A stretch of DNA of 64,000 nucleotides from Phaeotremella fagi (GCA_001599715.1 BCHU01000019.1:1-64000); one strand, 5' to 3'; counted from the stretch's first letter, positions 11,001 through 23,616 are shown. Translations and numbers: made by a program. The notes: generated by a model from the letters alone, not told the origin.

Positions 11001-12331
11001 GATGAGGGGATCGTTAGGAGAGAATTGAATAAAGCTGATCCGAGTGGTACGTCCGCTTTTCTATTGGGCGATTCCGTACTGACGACTATACTCAGCGGCC
11101 GTGTTCAGAGAATCTTGGACAGCGAAGAAATCTAGAATAAGAGCTTCGTCGCCGTGGGGTCATTTGGCTAATTGGGATGTATGTTGGATTGTGTTTCTGT
11201 GCTTTAAATAATCAACTTATGCCCGTCTACAGGTCATTTCAGTTATCGTGAAAACTGGAGCGGATCTACGTCAAGAACAACTTGCTACCCAGTTGATCGA
11301 GAGGTTTAGTAGGATTTGGAAAGAGGAGAAATGTGAATGTTGGGCTCGATTGTGGGTTCTGGAACTTGGGGTGGAAATTCGATTTGACTGATTTGATCGC
11401 GCGTAGTTTCCGAATACTTATCACTGGAGAATCATCAGGTTTGGTCGAAACCATCACCGACGCAGTTTCCGTTCATTCCATCAAGAAAGGTGAATATGCT
11501 AGACGGATAGCTGAGGGTGGACCTATTGGACAAGTTTCTTTGATGGACCATTATGTCTCGGTAAGCGTCATTCTCATCACCAAAACACCTCCCATTTCAT
11601 ATGCTGACTTGTATCATCTAGACCTACGGGAAACCCGATTCAGGCAGATTCGCCCGAGCCCAAAGAAATTTCATAAAATCCCTCGCAGGGTACAGTATCA
11701 TCTCGTACCTCCTTCAAATCAAAGATCGACATAACGGAAACATCCTAGTTGACAGGGACGGTCATTTGATTCATATAGATTTCGGATTCATGTTATCGAA
11801 TTCACCTGGGAACATGGGTTTCGAGGCGGCTCCGTTTAAGATGCCTATGGATTATGTTGAGATTTTGGGTGGATTGGATAGTCCAGGTTGGATTTATTTC
11901 AAGAGGTTGTTCAAGGAGGGTTTCGAATGTGCCAGGAAACATTCTGATAGTTTGATCAGTGAGTTGTATTCTTTCGAATTCAATCGGATGTTTTACTGAT
12001 TATTACATAGCTATCGTGGAATTAATGCAAAAAGGTTGGTATTTCCGTAACCTTCCAAGTTGAGAAATCTACTAACGCGTCAATTACCAGACTCGAAATT
12101 AGATTGTTTTGCGATGTTTGGTGAACAAACTGCTCAACATTTCAGAGATAGATTCGCGTTGGGGTTGACAACGTCAGCGGTCGACGCTTATCTCGAACGT
12201 CTAATTTTGACTTCGACCGGTTCAAATTATACTAGACTTTATGACACTTTCCAATATTACTCGTGAGTCTGGTCTCGTTCATTGGCGACTGATACTAATA
12301 CATTCCACTTTTTAGTCAAGGGGTCTTGTAA
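8094..12331 (+). CDS. PIK1: Phosphatidylinositol 4-kinase, PIK1/PI4K-beta type
   Basis: Phosphorylates phosphatidylinositol at position 4, mainly at the Golgi, and is essential for secretion in yeasts. Exon 1 is very short (MSHALL). After an intron ending ACCACCAG the frame reads LRLFLSPYFSISVAMHYLK and YPESIGISHYLCW, the N-terminal lipid-kinase-unique helical region of PIK1. The central part (about 8700-11100) is a long Ser/Pro/Gly-rich disordered linker. The catalytic part shows VISVIVKTGADLRQEQL, SYLLQIKDRHNGNILV (catalytic loop DRHN) and HLIHIDFGFML (DFG). It then reads NMGFEAAPFKMPMDYVEILG and a last exon QGVL ending at the TAA at 12329. Roughly 1200 residues, slightly longer than yeast PIK1 because of the linker. 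VPS34 or STT4 assignment is disfavoured by the N-terminus and catalytic-end wording. Confidence 0.93.
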
Positions 12332-12472
12332 TACATACATCATGTTTCTGTGCATTTTTCATCTTGCATGCATTTGTCTTGATTGGAGATACACCAAAAT
12401 ACATTTCTCACTACAATCGTACATATTTTTCACTGACAACTAGGGACAAGAAACTTTACATCCAACTGACAT

Positions 12473-15400
12473 TTAGAAATACTTAAAAGTCGAAGTCAAC
12501 TGTTCCTGTTTTTTCAGAAAATTATAACTCCCACTATCAGTCTCATGACCAGTCCCAATCCCACAACCTCTCAAGAAACACCTATTTCCATAACCGACAG
12601 CCAAAAAAGGTCGAAGGGGATGAAGGATCGTATAAGGTCTGAAAATCGCATCATCCAGCGGCGGTTGAGTTGGAGATTGATTGAATTCGAAATTCTCGGT
12701 GGTGATGGTTGTCAAGGTAGGACCTGTCGATCTGGTGATACACCAATTCGCATTTGGTTTGACTTTGACTGTTGTTCTTTTGTTGGTTTTCGAGTGGAAC
12801 GATATTGATAGAGGTGAATGGGAGATTGGTGGGGGTGGTAGTAGATTCGAGATTGTTGACATTAAGCCGGAATGTGATTGGAAGGAGGCGCAGGCGATTC
12901 CATTTTCGTGGATCAATTCATTGAATGATGGGGATTTTAAATTTCTTAAATCGTGAATGTTTACTACTCCATTTGAACTATGAGTAGAAGTATTAGCATT
13001 AGCGTTGCGGTATTGCAACCTTTCACTCACCACGCCGAAGTAACGTTTGAACTTTCACTCAAAACAACACCCATCTTTACAATCTCTCGTCTCTGAATTC
13101 TGGTTTTATACTTTCGTTCATGAGGCTTGTCGTGAGCTTGCCAAATTAAAACTGATGTTGGTTTGTTACGTCTAGTATCGAAGATCTTGATTGTACCGTC
13201 TGAAAACCCTGATAAAACGATTTCACCTTGAAGAGGTTCTGTTAAAACTGTTGTTACAGCTTTATCGGATTCGGTGCTTAGTGTCTAAAAGAATGAGCAT
13301 CAGTTTATGGTAATCACCGTCGTAACGCACACGTAAACATCTTTCTGCAGGACAATCCCATGTTTTGATAATATCGCTAGCCCCACCGACGACTAACATA
13401 CCAGTTTGTCTCCACCAACTGGTATTCAATCTTGAACCGTCTGGTTGTTGAAATCTTGTTTTTGAATTTATCATATCTAGAGCTCGGAATGATGCGATCA
13501 CTTTACCGTTGTTCACGTTGTTATCTGGAAGACTAACGATTTGGATATCGCCATTACCTACATGTCTTTTTCAGTAACGTTGTTTTGTTAAGTGGTGTAA
13601 AGTACTTACTGATTTCAGCTAAAACTACGGTTTGTTCGTGTAGTTCATTTACGAACATTGAGCTTGTTATCGAATTTCCCGGTGCAATATTCAAAGCTAA
13701 AGAACCGGCTTGGCTGCAGGTGTTCCAATCCCACATCCTGTTTCCATACCGTGAGTCTCCTCAACCTAAGCCATAGAAACGATACCTACGATAACACGTT
13801 ATTCCCCGAAGTTGACATCAAAACACTGAGGAAACTATGACAATTTGTCGATGCCCATGGAGCTGGACTGTCGATATCGCTCATTTGCCATTTCCAAGGT
13901 AAGCCAACTGAGACTGTCAGTCCAATTTCCACCGCTATCGACACCCAAGACTTACCTTGTTGCTCAGCTACTACCAAAGAATCTTCTAAATATCTATGTC
14001 TGAATATCCAGATTTTTTCTTTTTCACTCGGACCCTGATCTTTCTTGTTAACATCTTCGTTCCATTTTTGATTCTACAGTAACGGTTGTTTCAGCTAAAT
14101 CTCTTATAGATTTGAATCCGAACTTACCGCTAAATGAGCTTGTAGAGTCATTTTATATCTATCGCATAGATCTGTATTGCCAACATGGTTAGTTTCTGAT
14201 CGAGGTAATTCCATCCTTCTTTTCCAATCATCAAAAAACGCAACCCCTGTAGCTTGAATCGCTGTTATCAAAGCCATATTCCATTTACTCTTATCATGTT
14301 CCAAATTATCAAAGAAAGCTGCTTCCATGATCAATTGGAAGCTTTGTTTGGGTGCATAACGTTTCAAGTCGTTCAACAACACTTTCAAACCAGACGCTAC
14401 CAGTCCAGAAACTCCCGGATCAGGATCTTGAAGTGAATCGATATAAGCTGATAAGATATTCCCTAAGTTCTTGATTGAACGAGTTTGTTCTTTTGTGATT
14501 TCAAGTTTAGCAGTTAACTTTTGTATCAAGCTTCTACATGAATCCGCTTCTGATGGGTTTCCAATGATAGCAAACCCGATGATACAGTGCCAAATCACCA
14601 TCGTCGTCCAGAGCCCACCACTTTGAAGTACCCTTTGAAATCGAAATACAAGTTCTTTTCGGACCATCGGAGAAGCGTCTAATTCAATCTCTGGAATCAA
14701 ACCCTGAGTGAATTCTAGTACAACTTGAATCTCTTTCAGATCTTTAACTGGTGAACTTGATACCCATCTAGCTAAAGCGTAGACAGCAGCTGTTCTGGTT
14801 TCGACATTTTTTGATTGAATCATTTCTTTTAGTTGACCTGTTAGATGAAGGACTATCGAGTGATCTCCCAATACAGCGTGTGTAACGATCATTGTTATCT
14901 GGGCTATCAACAGTGCACCCCACTGTCTAACCAGATCATATGGACGCGATAACATCTTGGAAGCAACCTGTAAAACTCGAGCGATGAAATTCGGGTAGTG
15001 CCCTGTTCTGACGTTGCTGACCGTACATAAGACGGCTGCCGATTGAACCACTGAAGTTAAGGAACTGTCGTCTTCGTTCAGATAGTTTTCCATGTGATCT
15101 AAAAAGAATTTTACCGCTGGGATGGTAGATAGACGTCCTTCTACTCCGTCGCGATTGATCAAAGCCGAAACACAATCTTCACTTCTGGACAACGATGCCC
15201 AGATACTGATGACACTTTTGGTGATGCTCGGATCATCAAAGTTCAAAATCACAGTAGCGACCTCCAGAACCCCACCTTGAACAGCATGGATGATACCTTT
15301 CATGTCTTGCGTTTTCAAGCACGCGTCTAAAGCTGAACACGCAGCAGCTCTACACGGAGGAATGAAAACAGCCTGACGAATGATTGGTAGACGAGACAAC

Positions 15401-17043
15401 CCAGCTGACATTCCAGCTTGATCGACGATATCAGGTGACCCCTGTTCGGCTGAAAGAATAGAAGAAAGCTGATCTGACATGAAAGAAACCAGTTTGAGAT
15501 TGTCGATCCATTTAGGGTCGTAAGTTTCAGAGTTGAAATCTTGAGGGATTTGTTCGAAAAAGTTGTCAAGGATTAGATCCCAAGTGGACCAAAGTAGATG
15601 TGAAGTCGAGGAGGGGATTGGTGGAATTGATTCAGGTGTTACCCGATAGGTTGACATTATTCTTTGTGAGAGCATGAATCCACCAGCTAAAGATGAAACG
15701 ACATCACCGCTTTGACCGAAAAGCTTTTGATATCCAGCACCGTCGAGTGATTGCCAAGCTATTGTATGTAGAATAGCGAATAATTCGCTTCGAAGTCGAT
15801 CGATCAAGTCCCGAGACATGTGCTGCCAAAGAGTCTCCATATATTCAGGAGATCTTGGCAGGTATTTGGTACTTTCAGTGGTGGAAAGCGGATACTGATT
15901 GAGATTATAGAATTGTAAAGCAGTTCGTAGAGGTGAGATTAAACATGACGTGAAGATATCATCTGGCATACCTTGAGGACGTGGTAGACGTTGTTCAGGC
16001 CCACAAGCAGCGAAATGGATTTGTCGATCACTGTATACAGCTGGACGGTATTTTGCTATAGCAGGATTTTGGGCTGCAGCTGCTTTGAGTTGAGTATCGA
16101 TTTCTTCGCCTTCAATGATAGCTGCTCGAATGAATCGACCTGCAAAAGAACAATCCCAAACATAACATGTCGAAGCATCAGCCCATGTCATGAGATCGAA
16201 TACCAGAACGGGGATATATCTGAGGTCAGCGTTTGATTGGACATAGAACTCACTCGGAAGGACTACTCCCTTCAGCTACACATTCATCAAAGGATCGATC
16301 GTAAACCCATAATTCACCGGCGTCTGTTGGTGGTTCTTGAATACCATGACCTGAATACATGACGGCTATATAGGTATCGACTCCAGCTGCAAGACGAGCC
16401 TTTTGAACATTATGTTGCATGGTAGTTTTTGATGGGTCTGGGACCTTTCAGGAGGGATTAGTGCAGTTTATGACATTTAGGCCGACTACACTCACTGGAC
16501 GACAAGCTAAACCTCCTTGTCGACTTAGACCTTTTACGTATTCCCCGTAACCTTGATGATCAGCAGTTGTCTGGTACGTCACTCACTTTTCATGATCTTG
16601 AGCATACTTCGTGTAGGGTCATGTGGAGAGGGATACGTCCACGCATACATGCCTACTTCCCTCAAATTCATTTCGTGAGATAAATGTAAGCATTCGAGCA
16701 AGACAACTTGGTTACATGATGGAGCTACTATCCAACGCAGGTCAGGATGTTTTCGTCGTATTGTAAAGGTGAATGGAAATAATAACGTACAGCGGGCTTG
16801 CAAAGGGACTCGTTCGGTGAGTCTGTTTTCTTCATCAGTCGATAATTTGTGTCTAATACCGGTCCATGGGACTTTTTGACTTCCAGGACCGTTATCATCA
16901 TCATGAAATGAGGGTACAGGTGTGTTAGCCCAACTGTATATTGAGGGTGGTGTGTGGGGAGATCGCGGTGATGCTGGTGATACAGGTGACATACTTGAAG
17001 ACATAACACGATTATCGTGGGGAGGGAAAGAAGGGTATTGCAT
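12473..17043 (-). CDS. KOG1: Raptor/KOG1/Mip1-like TORC1 scaffold subunit
   Basis: TORC1 subunit that presents substrates to the TOR kinase. The N-terminus (ATG at 17043) is a Ser/Pro-rich lead (SPASPRSPHTPPSIYSWANT) then RHKLSTDEENRL. The caspase-like RNC domain reads VMYSGHGIQEPP...GELWVYDR and DASTCYVWDCSFAGRFIRAA. The long armadillo/HEAT region lies in the 695-residue exon at 14104-16191 (DDIFTSCLISPLRTALQF; HLLWSTWDLILDNF). WD40 repeats follow at 12473-14000, with SGFSDGTIKIFDTRR, SNGVVNIHDLR and the end HPLRPFLAVGYGNRCF. About 1350 residues. The segment just before the first long exon (CLHLSHEMNLREVGMYAWTYP) is diverged from the LVLCLN...LECWIDP wording usual in Raptor, so the first exon boundaries are uncertain. 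The stop is 142 bases from that of PIK1 (convergent genes). Confidence 0.88.
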
Positions 17044-17437
17044 GTTATTTGGGTGTTTTTAAATCACTCGAATTGAAGTCTTCTAGCGTATTTGTCTTTT
17101 GTTTTTGTGAGAGAAGGCTATGATTCAAATTACATTTTACTCATTTCATTCTGAGTGGCTTTTTCACGTAGAGGTTGTTCCTTTGTGAACTAACAACAAC
17201 GGAGAGATCAATTTGCGCTGTGCAGTGATATTCAGGTGGTGCAGCTTGTCTTGCCTCGGAAGGTTCGCAACAATATCATCGTCATTGCATAGGATAATGA
17301 CGCTAAGTTCCTTTCCAAACTACAAAACAAGTTGCGTGAAGACTTCATCAAGCGTTTCAACTTTATTTGATTTGTTGTCTTCGCCAAAGAAAACGACCCT
17401 ATGCCAGAGATTAGTACTGTGCTTGGTGATCCAAATT
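17044..17437. other. Spacer between Raptor start and PP2C stop
   Basis: About 390 bases serving as the Raptor upstream region and the phosphatase 3' region. Frames on either strand here (17213-17596 plus, 17232-17447 minus) overlap the phosphatase 3' exon and are shadows. Confidence 0.4.
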
Positions 17438-19341
17438 TTAAACCCACATAGCAGTGACATCGTCTCTAATGTTCCTAGCTCCACCCGCTCCGTTCGGAAG
17501 ACTAAGCATATATCTTCTAAGAAGTCGTTCTCCAGCTCCAAGACTGTTTCTGACAAGATGAGTTGCCGCATTGGCGTCTCTCTCGAAAGCCCATGACCCG
17601 TCTCCTCGTTCAGGTGAACCAGGCAGAGGCTGAGGTGGATAAGCCCTTTGACTAGGAGGTGAAAATTGCGGAAACTGCTTAGGCAAGAGAGTTTTTGGAA
17701 TGTAAAACTCATCGGGATTACTCATATGAGCAGATACCAAGAGTACTGCCTCCTCTGAAGTCAAACGGTCAAACACTGTTTTGTTAGCATGTGGTCAAAA
17801 AATCAATGGAATGATACCTACAACCATCAGTCCCCATGATCAAGAACTTGAGCTCATCTCCATTATCGGGATCTAATCTTCGGTGAACGACTTCAGGCAA
17901 AGCATCCATGTATGGAGGGCTCAGTTTTTGATGACCGTGTCGAGAAACTTTGGGTCTGATCTTCAGATCGAGGCTATTTCCTAGACTTTGATGTAAAGTC
18001 AGATATATTCCTCGACTGTACTCACCGCTCCTCCTCTTCCACAGTTGTTTTGAAATATGTATCCCCGAAGGCCCTTGCTATTTGGTACATCCCCATAATT
18101 CTATCTGTATAGCCATGATCGGCTACTGGGTTCTCTGGAGGATCGTTGGGATGTAATTGTTGACGTCTCTCTGTGTCATGTTAGTTTCGAGACCTTAGTG
18201 AGCCCTTGCCTTTTTCTGATGGATTCCCTGCTGTCTGATCGTTCGTTAGAACGTCGCAGCGCCACAAACCTTCTTTTTCATTGTACCACCCAGCAATCGC
18301 TCTGGTATCACCGACATTACTGACATACATGTCGTCCCCCTTGACATCAATCATGACGTTTACAGCACAAGATCCTGCTTGAGGTAACGGGCCCAATGCA
18401 CAGAGATGCGGTGGAGGATAAGGCAGTAATGAGTTGAGAGGTCTCCACCAGGAAGAGCTTTCGAGTGCTGAAAAGGGTGCTTTGATGAAACTATCGTCGA
18501 GAGCCAAAAATCTGTTTTTTTAGAATATGAAACAGCAACCTTGAACTTACGTAGCTTTTATAGTTTCCATGATTGCAGAGGTTGAACAAGGCGCTGAAGC
18601 AGATTGTCTACGTGGAATGAGGTTGGCAATACCATTAGCGACAGTTGGATGTAGAACTGTTCGGAGAATTTCACTCATGTCATGACCAGAATGACCATCC
18701 ATGACTGAGAGGAAAACCAAATCGCTCGTCCCGTCTTCACCTTCTGCAGGAGCGAATTTCTTGCGTAAACCAACCCAGCGTTCCCAGAATGAGAGTGGTA
18801 ATGTGTGATCAGTCAGCTCAGCGAGATCATCGCTAGATATGATATCTCTAGCTGACCTGTCTTCACAGTTGACATTTGCCTGAAGAGCATTCCAATCTAT
18901 TTTATAGATTGGATTACCTGGTCGAGAGACTCTTAGAGTCATCTCACCGGATTTGAGTTTATTTTCTGCGGTGCTTTCATCGAGGAGAAGATGAGTTGTT
19001 TTTCTGGGATCACCTTCACCATATGGACCACCATTATATTCGACCGTAAAGGTTGGCGCGTTACCGGTTTTATAGAGAGTAGGATTACCGTTAAAAGTTG
19101 TCCCAGCTATGGCTCGATCACGAATATGATTGTAGAGGAGGTAGGCTCCTACGCCTGCGATAGTCGCACCTCCCAGAACAGCTGATACAATAAGTTTTCT
19201 TTGTGACTTGGGTTTGCGAGGGTCGATCACCTTATGAGCAGGAGGTTTGGGGGTTCTACCGGTCAGGTTAGGATTTGGTAGATGAGGACCACAGAGGTTT
19301 CTTCGAGCGTGTAATTGAAAGCGTGAGTAGGTCTTGAACAT
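17438..19341 (-). CDS. Mitochondrial-type PP2C protein phosphatase (PTC5/PDP-like)
   Basis: A metal-dependent Ser/Thr phosphatase of the PPM family. The N-terminus has an Arg-rich start (MFKTYSRFQLHARRNL) and a membrane helix near residues 50-70 (LIVSAVLGGATIAGVGAYLL), as in mitochondrial pyruvate dehydrogenase phosphatases. The first PP2C motif is FLSVMDGHSGHDMSE. In the second exon, PQAGSCAVNVMIDVKGDDMYVSNVGDTRAI is the GSTA/NVGDSRA block. It is followed by LKFLIMGTDGCFDRLTSEEAV and the metal-site end GARNIRDDVTAM, with the stop after WV at 17438. The known role of PTC5-type enzymes is dephosphorylation of pyruvate dehydrogenase E1 in mitochondria; that role here is inferred. The C-terminus is short after the DDVT motif, missing the final beta strand that many PP2Cs have, so a last exon could have been missed. 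Confidence 0.88.
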
Positions 19342-19812
19342 TATTGATCTTTGATGGAGAGCTGGTAATCCTTGCCATAACTTTCAAGTTACTGTCTTTC
19401 TATATCATTTTATCCAGACTGAGAAGTCTCCATTGTAGTGATTCTCAATGGAGCGGTTCTAAGGGAGAGGAAGAAAGGAGCTGGTCGCGAAGAAGGGGAA
19501 GGCTTTGTTCGGTAAGGGTGATTCCAAAGGTGACGCGACTAGTGAAAAGGTAAGTGACAGTGGAGCAGATGGGTTACAGTTGTGTTGGGTAGATAATCAT
19601 TACACAATCACTCTCTGTGAATCTACTGTATGTAAAGTGCTGTGCAAAACCTGTATAGTATCGAAAACCAAAATCACCATCGTACATTCTGAAAATAGAA
19701 ACAGTGCCAGAGAAATAAATCTTCCCACCTTCGTAACTTAAGTTCCGTAGGATTTGACTTGGTCGATTCATTTGCATATGCGATTTGACGTATGAAAGAT
19801 GCTAGAGCATGC

Positions 19813-20079
19813 TCAGACAGCAACATCATCTGATAACTTGAACAAATTATTTCCGACCGTTTGTAGATCCTGAGATGCGTATCTGGTATTGATTGACCAA
19901 TCAAAATTTCCCAAGGAAAGAAGAGTTTCCTTCGGATACCCTTCGGATACGAAGGCTTGCAAAAGCAATTCATTTGCAGGTCTTCGGACTACAAGTGAAA
20001 GTAGGGTGATCGGCTTATTCACATGATCGTTGAAGGCTCTTGAAGCCTTCGCAAAATCTAGCAGCTCAGAAGACATCAT
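19813..20079 (-). CDS. Small ORF of 88 residues, doubtful
   Basis: The frame starts MMSSELLDFAKASRAFNDHVN and continues VVRRPANELLLQAFVSEGYPKETLLSLG to a TGA. It has good codon use and a balanced, globular-looking composition, which makes it more protein-like than its neighbours. There is no known domain, and a real start upstream by splicing cannot be excluded. It could also be a remnant of a larger gene. Confidence 0.3.
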   Translation of the reverse strand: MMSSELLDFAKASRAFNDHVNKPITLLSLVVRRPANELLLQAFVSEGYPKETLLSLGNFDWSINTRYASQDLQTVGNNLFKLSDDVAV

Positions 20080-20546
20080 GGTGAGTGTGACCCGTTTTCA
20101 ACTCTGTCGTGAGCGAGAGATACGATCCGGGCGATGATGCTTCTCATATCTTCATTCGACTGTTTCTCGCTCACAGCTGAACATCGATTTTTCATGATAC
20201 ATCTCAGTGCGGATCCTGACACTCGTTTATGACTAGAGACTTGAGAATGAGTTGAGGTTTCACGGGTCAAATTGCCCTTGCACGTTCAGAAGTCGACTTT
20301 TTCGTTGTGACCGGATACAGTCAATATCAAATGCTGTCGTTCAAGTTATGGCCTGTTGAATTGCATTGGTCACCTGACTGCGTATACAGATACTCGGACC
20401 TGTAATATTTCTGGAACATACTTGTATGACTAGAAGTTACTAGTAGCCCCTGCCAGGAAAGCTAGATAACAACAGGTCTTCCTAAGATCTGTTAGAACTC
20501 CCCGAGCTCTCTGAATTGCTTCTCGTAGTGTATGAGAAGATTCAAG

Positions 20547-20566
20547 ATACTGTACAAGTACAGTAT
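20547..20566. repeat. Perfect palindrome ATACTGTAC-AA-GTACAGTAT
   Basis: Two 9-base arms separated by AA, in the upstream region of the F-box-like gene at 20780. It belongs to a set of GTAC-word palindromes found across the window (see findings). Confidence 0.9.
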
Positions 20567-20779
20567 ATTAGATAGCACAATGGAAGTGACTATCTGACAA
20601 TTGAATATTTGGTCAAATGCACTGATGAAAGAAGACTCGTTACAGGAAGTCATGAAATACTGCATACATATCATGTTTCTTCTCACTTTCTGCCCCACTT
20701 CCTGTCTTTCCAAGCGCATCGAAGAAAAAGTTTTAGATATCGCCACCAAACAGACTACACACTCACCATAAGAATCAAG

Positions 20780-22107
20780 ATGTCTTGTCCTCAAACCAGT
20801 CAAGTACCCCCTCTGCCAGAAGAGCTCTGGTACAAAATCATTGGTTTTTCCATGAAACCACTCCCAAGAAATATGTGGCCATCAACTAGGTCAGATTTTG
20901 AACAACATTCCATGACATTGTGGATGAGGAAAAGTGGAGTAAGTGATGACTGAAAACGCATGGATTGCCAGAACGTCTGTCTATACTGACATGCTGTACA
21001 TAGCCACAAAACCGAATTGCTGGTGAACTCCTTTATAAAACACCCATTTTCTGGGACGTTGAAAGTTTCACCAAAGGATTAGAAATGAGCGAGGAAGAGC
21101 TCAAGAATCGTGTGTCTTTGACCGAAAAACAACTCATCAGTGGTATGGAAAATCTTCATCTGGTTATCGATTCAAAAGCCACAGAGATGCTTTATCACAA
21201 TCTAGCATTCACACAAGAAATCAAGCAAAACACACTGTCAATATTATTAGCTGATGAGAAGGCGTTTCGCTTGTTGGGTGAAAATATTCAAAAATTCACT
21301 AATTCCATCCAGAATGATGATCAGATTCTGAAGAGGCTCAAAACAATTTCTTTTTATCCTAATAAAAGATCTGCATTTTATGATTCAAGGGTTGAATCCA
21401 ATATCGGAGATCCAAATCTTGGGGGTGCTTATTCTAGAATTTGGAGAACTCGATCCAAGCTTTCTAGAGGGATCTTTGAATTCATCAAAAAGAGTCAACC
21501 AAAATCCTTCTGTTTCACTCAATCAAATTCTCTCTCTGACAGCTCAATCATATATTCAGATCCGTTCACATTCACTGTTCAGAACTGTCCACCGAGTGAT
21601 CCAGGAATGGTTTTCCAACATTATGTGGATGCAGGCGGTGGCTTCGACAGAGGGAGATTCTTGATACCAGGGAAGCGAAATGTTTTCTTATTTCCACCAT
21701 CCAATGATGAACATTTGAGAGCTAATCATGATAAACTTTGCAGGACATATGAGAGTTATATCGCGTATGCCCTTCATACATTTGAGAAAAGCTTGGACAA
21801 CTATCGAAGCCAGAACAAGCAACAGGGAATTCAAGAGGATCTCAACTTAACAGCTGAGATCTTTTCAAGAACTACATTCGAATGCTATATCCCTGAACTC
21901 GAACGGTTTAAGAAAAATCAATCCTTCAGATTGCTGAATCTGGATATTGAACATTTTTATGCGAGTGTTACTCCTAAATGGAACTCAGAGGTGGTTGTGC
22001 TTCATGATTGGGAGGGACATCCAAGTTGTCCTTGTTGTGAGCATTACGATGATGAGGGTGATGAAAGTGAGGGTGAGGGTGAGGGTGAGGGTGAGAATGG
22101 GTTGTAA
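20780..22107 (+). CDS. F-box-like protein, unknown; paralogue of gene at 51000
   Basis: Exon 1 (ATG at 20780, 53 codons) contains LPEELWYKIIGFSMKP, an F-box-like LPxELWxKII start. A 65-base intron (GTAAGT...CATAG) follows, and exon 2 continues PQNRIAGELLYKTPIFWDVE, completing a short F-box-type helical module. The rest, about 390 residues in total, has no recognised domain. Near the end is DWEGHPSCPCCEH (Cys cluster) and then an acidic tail EGEGEGEGEN from a GAGGGT repeat. F-box proteins link substrates to SCF ubiquitin ligases; that role is inferred only from the N-terminus. The gene at 51000 shares the LPxELWFKII start, the intron position just after this module, an SRT..F.......ERF-like patch and the C-terminal Cys cluster. 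Confidence 0.75.
22069..22092 (+). repeat. GAGGGT hexamer repeat in coding sequence
   Basis: Four perfect GAGGGT units plus a partial one encode a Glu-Gly tail at the end of the F-box-like protein. It is likely to vary in copy number between strains. Confidence 0.85.
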
Positions 22108-22605
22108 ATGTCACTAAGAACTTTGGTGGGAGAGGCTCTATAGAAACATGGTTATTTGAATGAAATTGAGTTCACACGCTTGAATATCCATCTCCATCAA
22201 CTTCATGTTCTTTCTGCATGTCGCTCTTGAACGTCTCCCTCTTGTTACATAATCCCAAAACATTGTAATATTGTATGATAACTGTAGAATGAAAGCATCA
22301 AAACATCCGTCAAGATGGATGTTCCGATTTTTTAATGGATATCATAGTGGGATCTTAGATTTTGTACGTGAGGGTGCGCTGAGAGGCTCTATGACTCTAT
22401 CTGCAGTGGTTAGACCTGCTTCGAAAACCCAAGTGAGAATCTAGAGAATATAGAAAATGTTTTGTTAAGAAATACAAATCCGTCTCGGCCACGGTAAGTT
22501 ACAAGTAAAGCCACAGTTGTCATCTGCCACGAAAAGGATTATTGGAAACACCAACAAAACGATCTCTTCCAAAGCAGCAAGGTTACATCTAAACAAATCC
22601 AAAAT
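22108..22605. other. Spacer, 3' region and COQ4 promoter
   Basis: About 500 bases with no open frame of note. It contains AT-rich sequence and no recognisable RNA gene. Confidence 0.4.
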
Positions 22606-23616
22606 ATGTCATCAAAAGCATCAAAAGTTCTACGTACAGGCTACAACCTAGCCTCGACATCAACCTCGACCTCGACACTCAGATCAAACCCCATTTCCAA
22701 TCCAAGCACGAACCGCAATCGAAATCTATCAACCAAAAATTATCCCGATCATGTTCCACTAAATTTCGCTCAGAACGCTCTACTAGCCGTTGGTTCAGGT
22801 GTAGTTGGCGTACTAGACACTTCTAGGGGTGGTAAGTATCCCCCCACCAAATCTCAAAATCCAATATATAATCTGACGTGAATTTAGACCTAATAGCGAC
22901 CCTCTCCGAATCAACGGCGTCAAGCTTCCTTCCAACTCTTCATGCGTCGATGAAATCAACCCGCGAAGGTCGACAGATCTTACTTGACCAACCCGAAATC
23001 TCTTCTTCCACCGTTAACCTCGAAAAGCTTCGATTGATGAAACGAGGGACGTTGGGTAGAGAATATGTAGATTGGCTAGAACGGGGTGGTGTAACTCCTG
23101 ATACTCGAGAGATCGTATGTCCCCGTCCCCCCTTATCAGCCATTGGACCTAACACGACTTTAGGTACGATACATCGATTCCCCAACACTAGCCTACACAA
23201 TGAAACGATACAGGCAAACCCACGATCTCTATCACACCCTCCTAACCCTGCCCCCAACTCTCCCGCACGAACTCACCCTAAAACTAATAGAACTAACCAA
23301 CATGTCACTCCCCGTAGCTCTCCTCTCCTCCCTCTTCGGACCGTTCAGAATGACCAACCACCGTCGTGAGAAATGGTTGAAAGATTGGTCAACTTATGCA
23401 CTCAGAGTTGGGGAGCAGTGTAATAGGAGTTTGGTCGGGGTTTATTGGGAGAAAAGGTGGGAGCAAGGGTTGGGGGATTTACGGAGGGAATTGGGGGTTT
23501 GGAGGAATGATCGGATGGGTGTTGAGGGTCGATGGAGGGGGTATAGGGAGTTACGGGAGAGGGAGAGGGAGGCTAGGAGGGTTGGTGATTGGGTTGATGA
23601 GCCTGAGGAGTGGTAA
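22606..23616 (+). CDS. COQ4: Ubiquinone biosynthesis protein COQ4
   Basis: Mitochondrial matrix protein that holds the CoQ synthesis complex together. Recent work on the family assigns it to the C1 decarboxylation/hydroxylation step. Three exons. The N-terminus is Ser/Thr/Arg-rich and fits a mitochondrial presequence ([20 protein letters not shown]). It then reads [29 protein letters not shown], intron, [15 protein letters not shown] and [16 protein letters not shown]. After a second intron [17 protein letters not shown] precedes the signature HDLYHTLL, with a downstream HEL supplying the Glu of the HDxxH...E zinc motif. C-terminus EEW. About 300 residues, matching the family. COQ4 is divergent from nothing here; the condensin gene ends 146 bases downstream on the other strand. 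Confidence 0.95.

Larger units (their letters stand above)
19342..20779. other. Mostly gene-free region
   Basis: About 1.4 kb between divergent genes. It contains one small minus-strand frame with an ATG (19813-20079, listed separately) and a perfect palindrome at 20547-20566. A further minus-strand frame at 20076-20270 begins with TTG, not ATG, and is not called. Plus-strand frames at 19344-19741 have no domain. Confidence 0.4.

Noticed and set aside
20076..20270. Minus-strand frame of 64 residues
   Set aside because: It begins with TTG rather than ATG and has no domain or exon partner.
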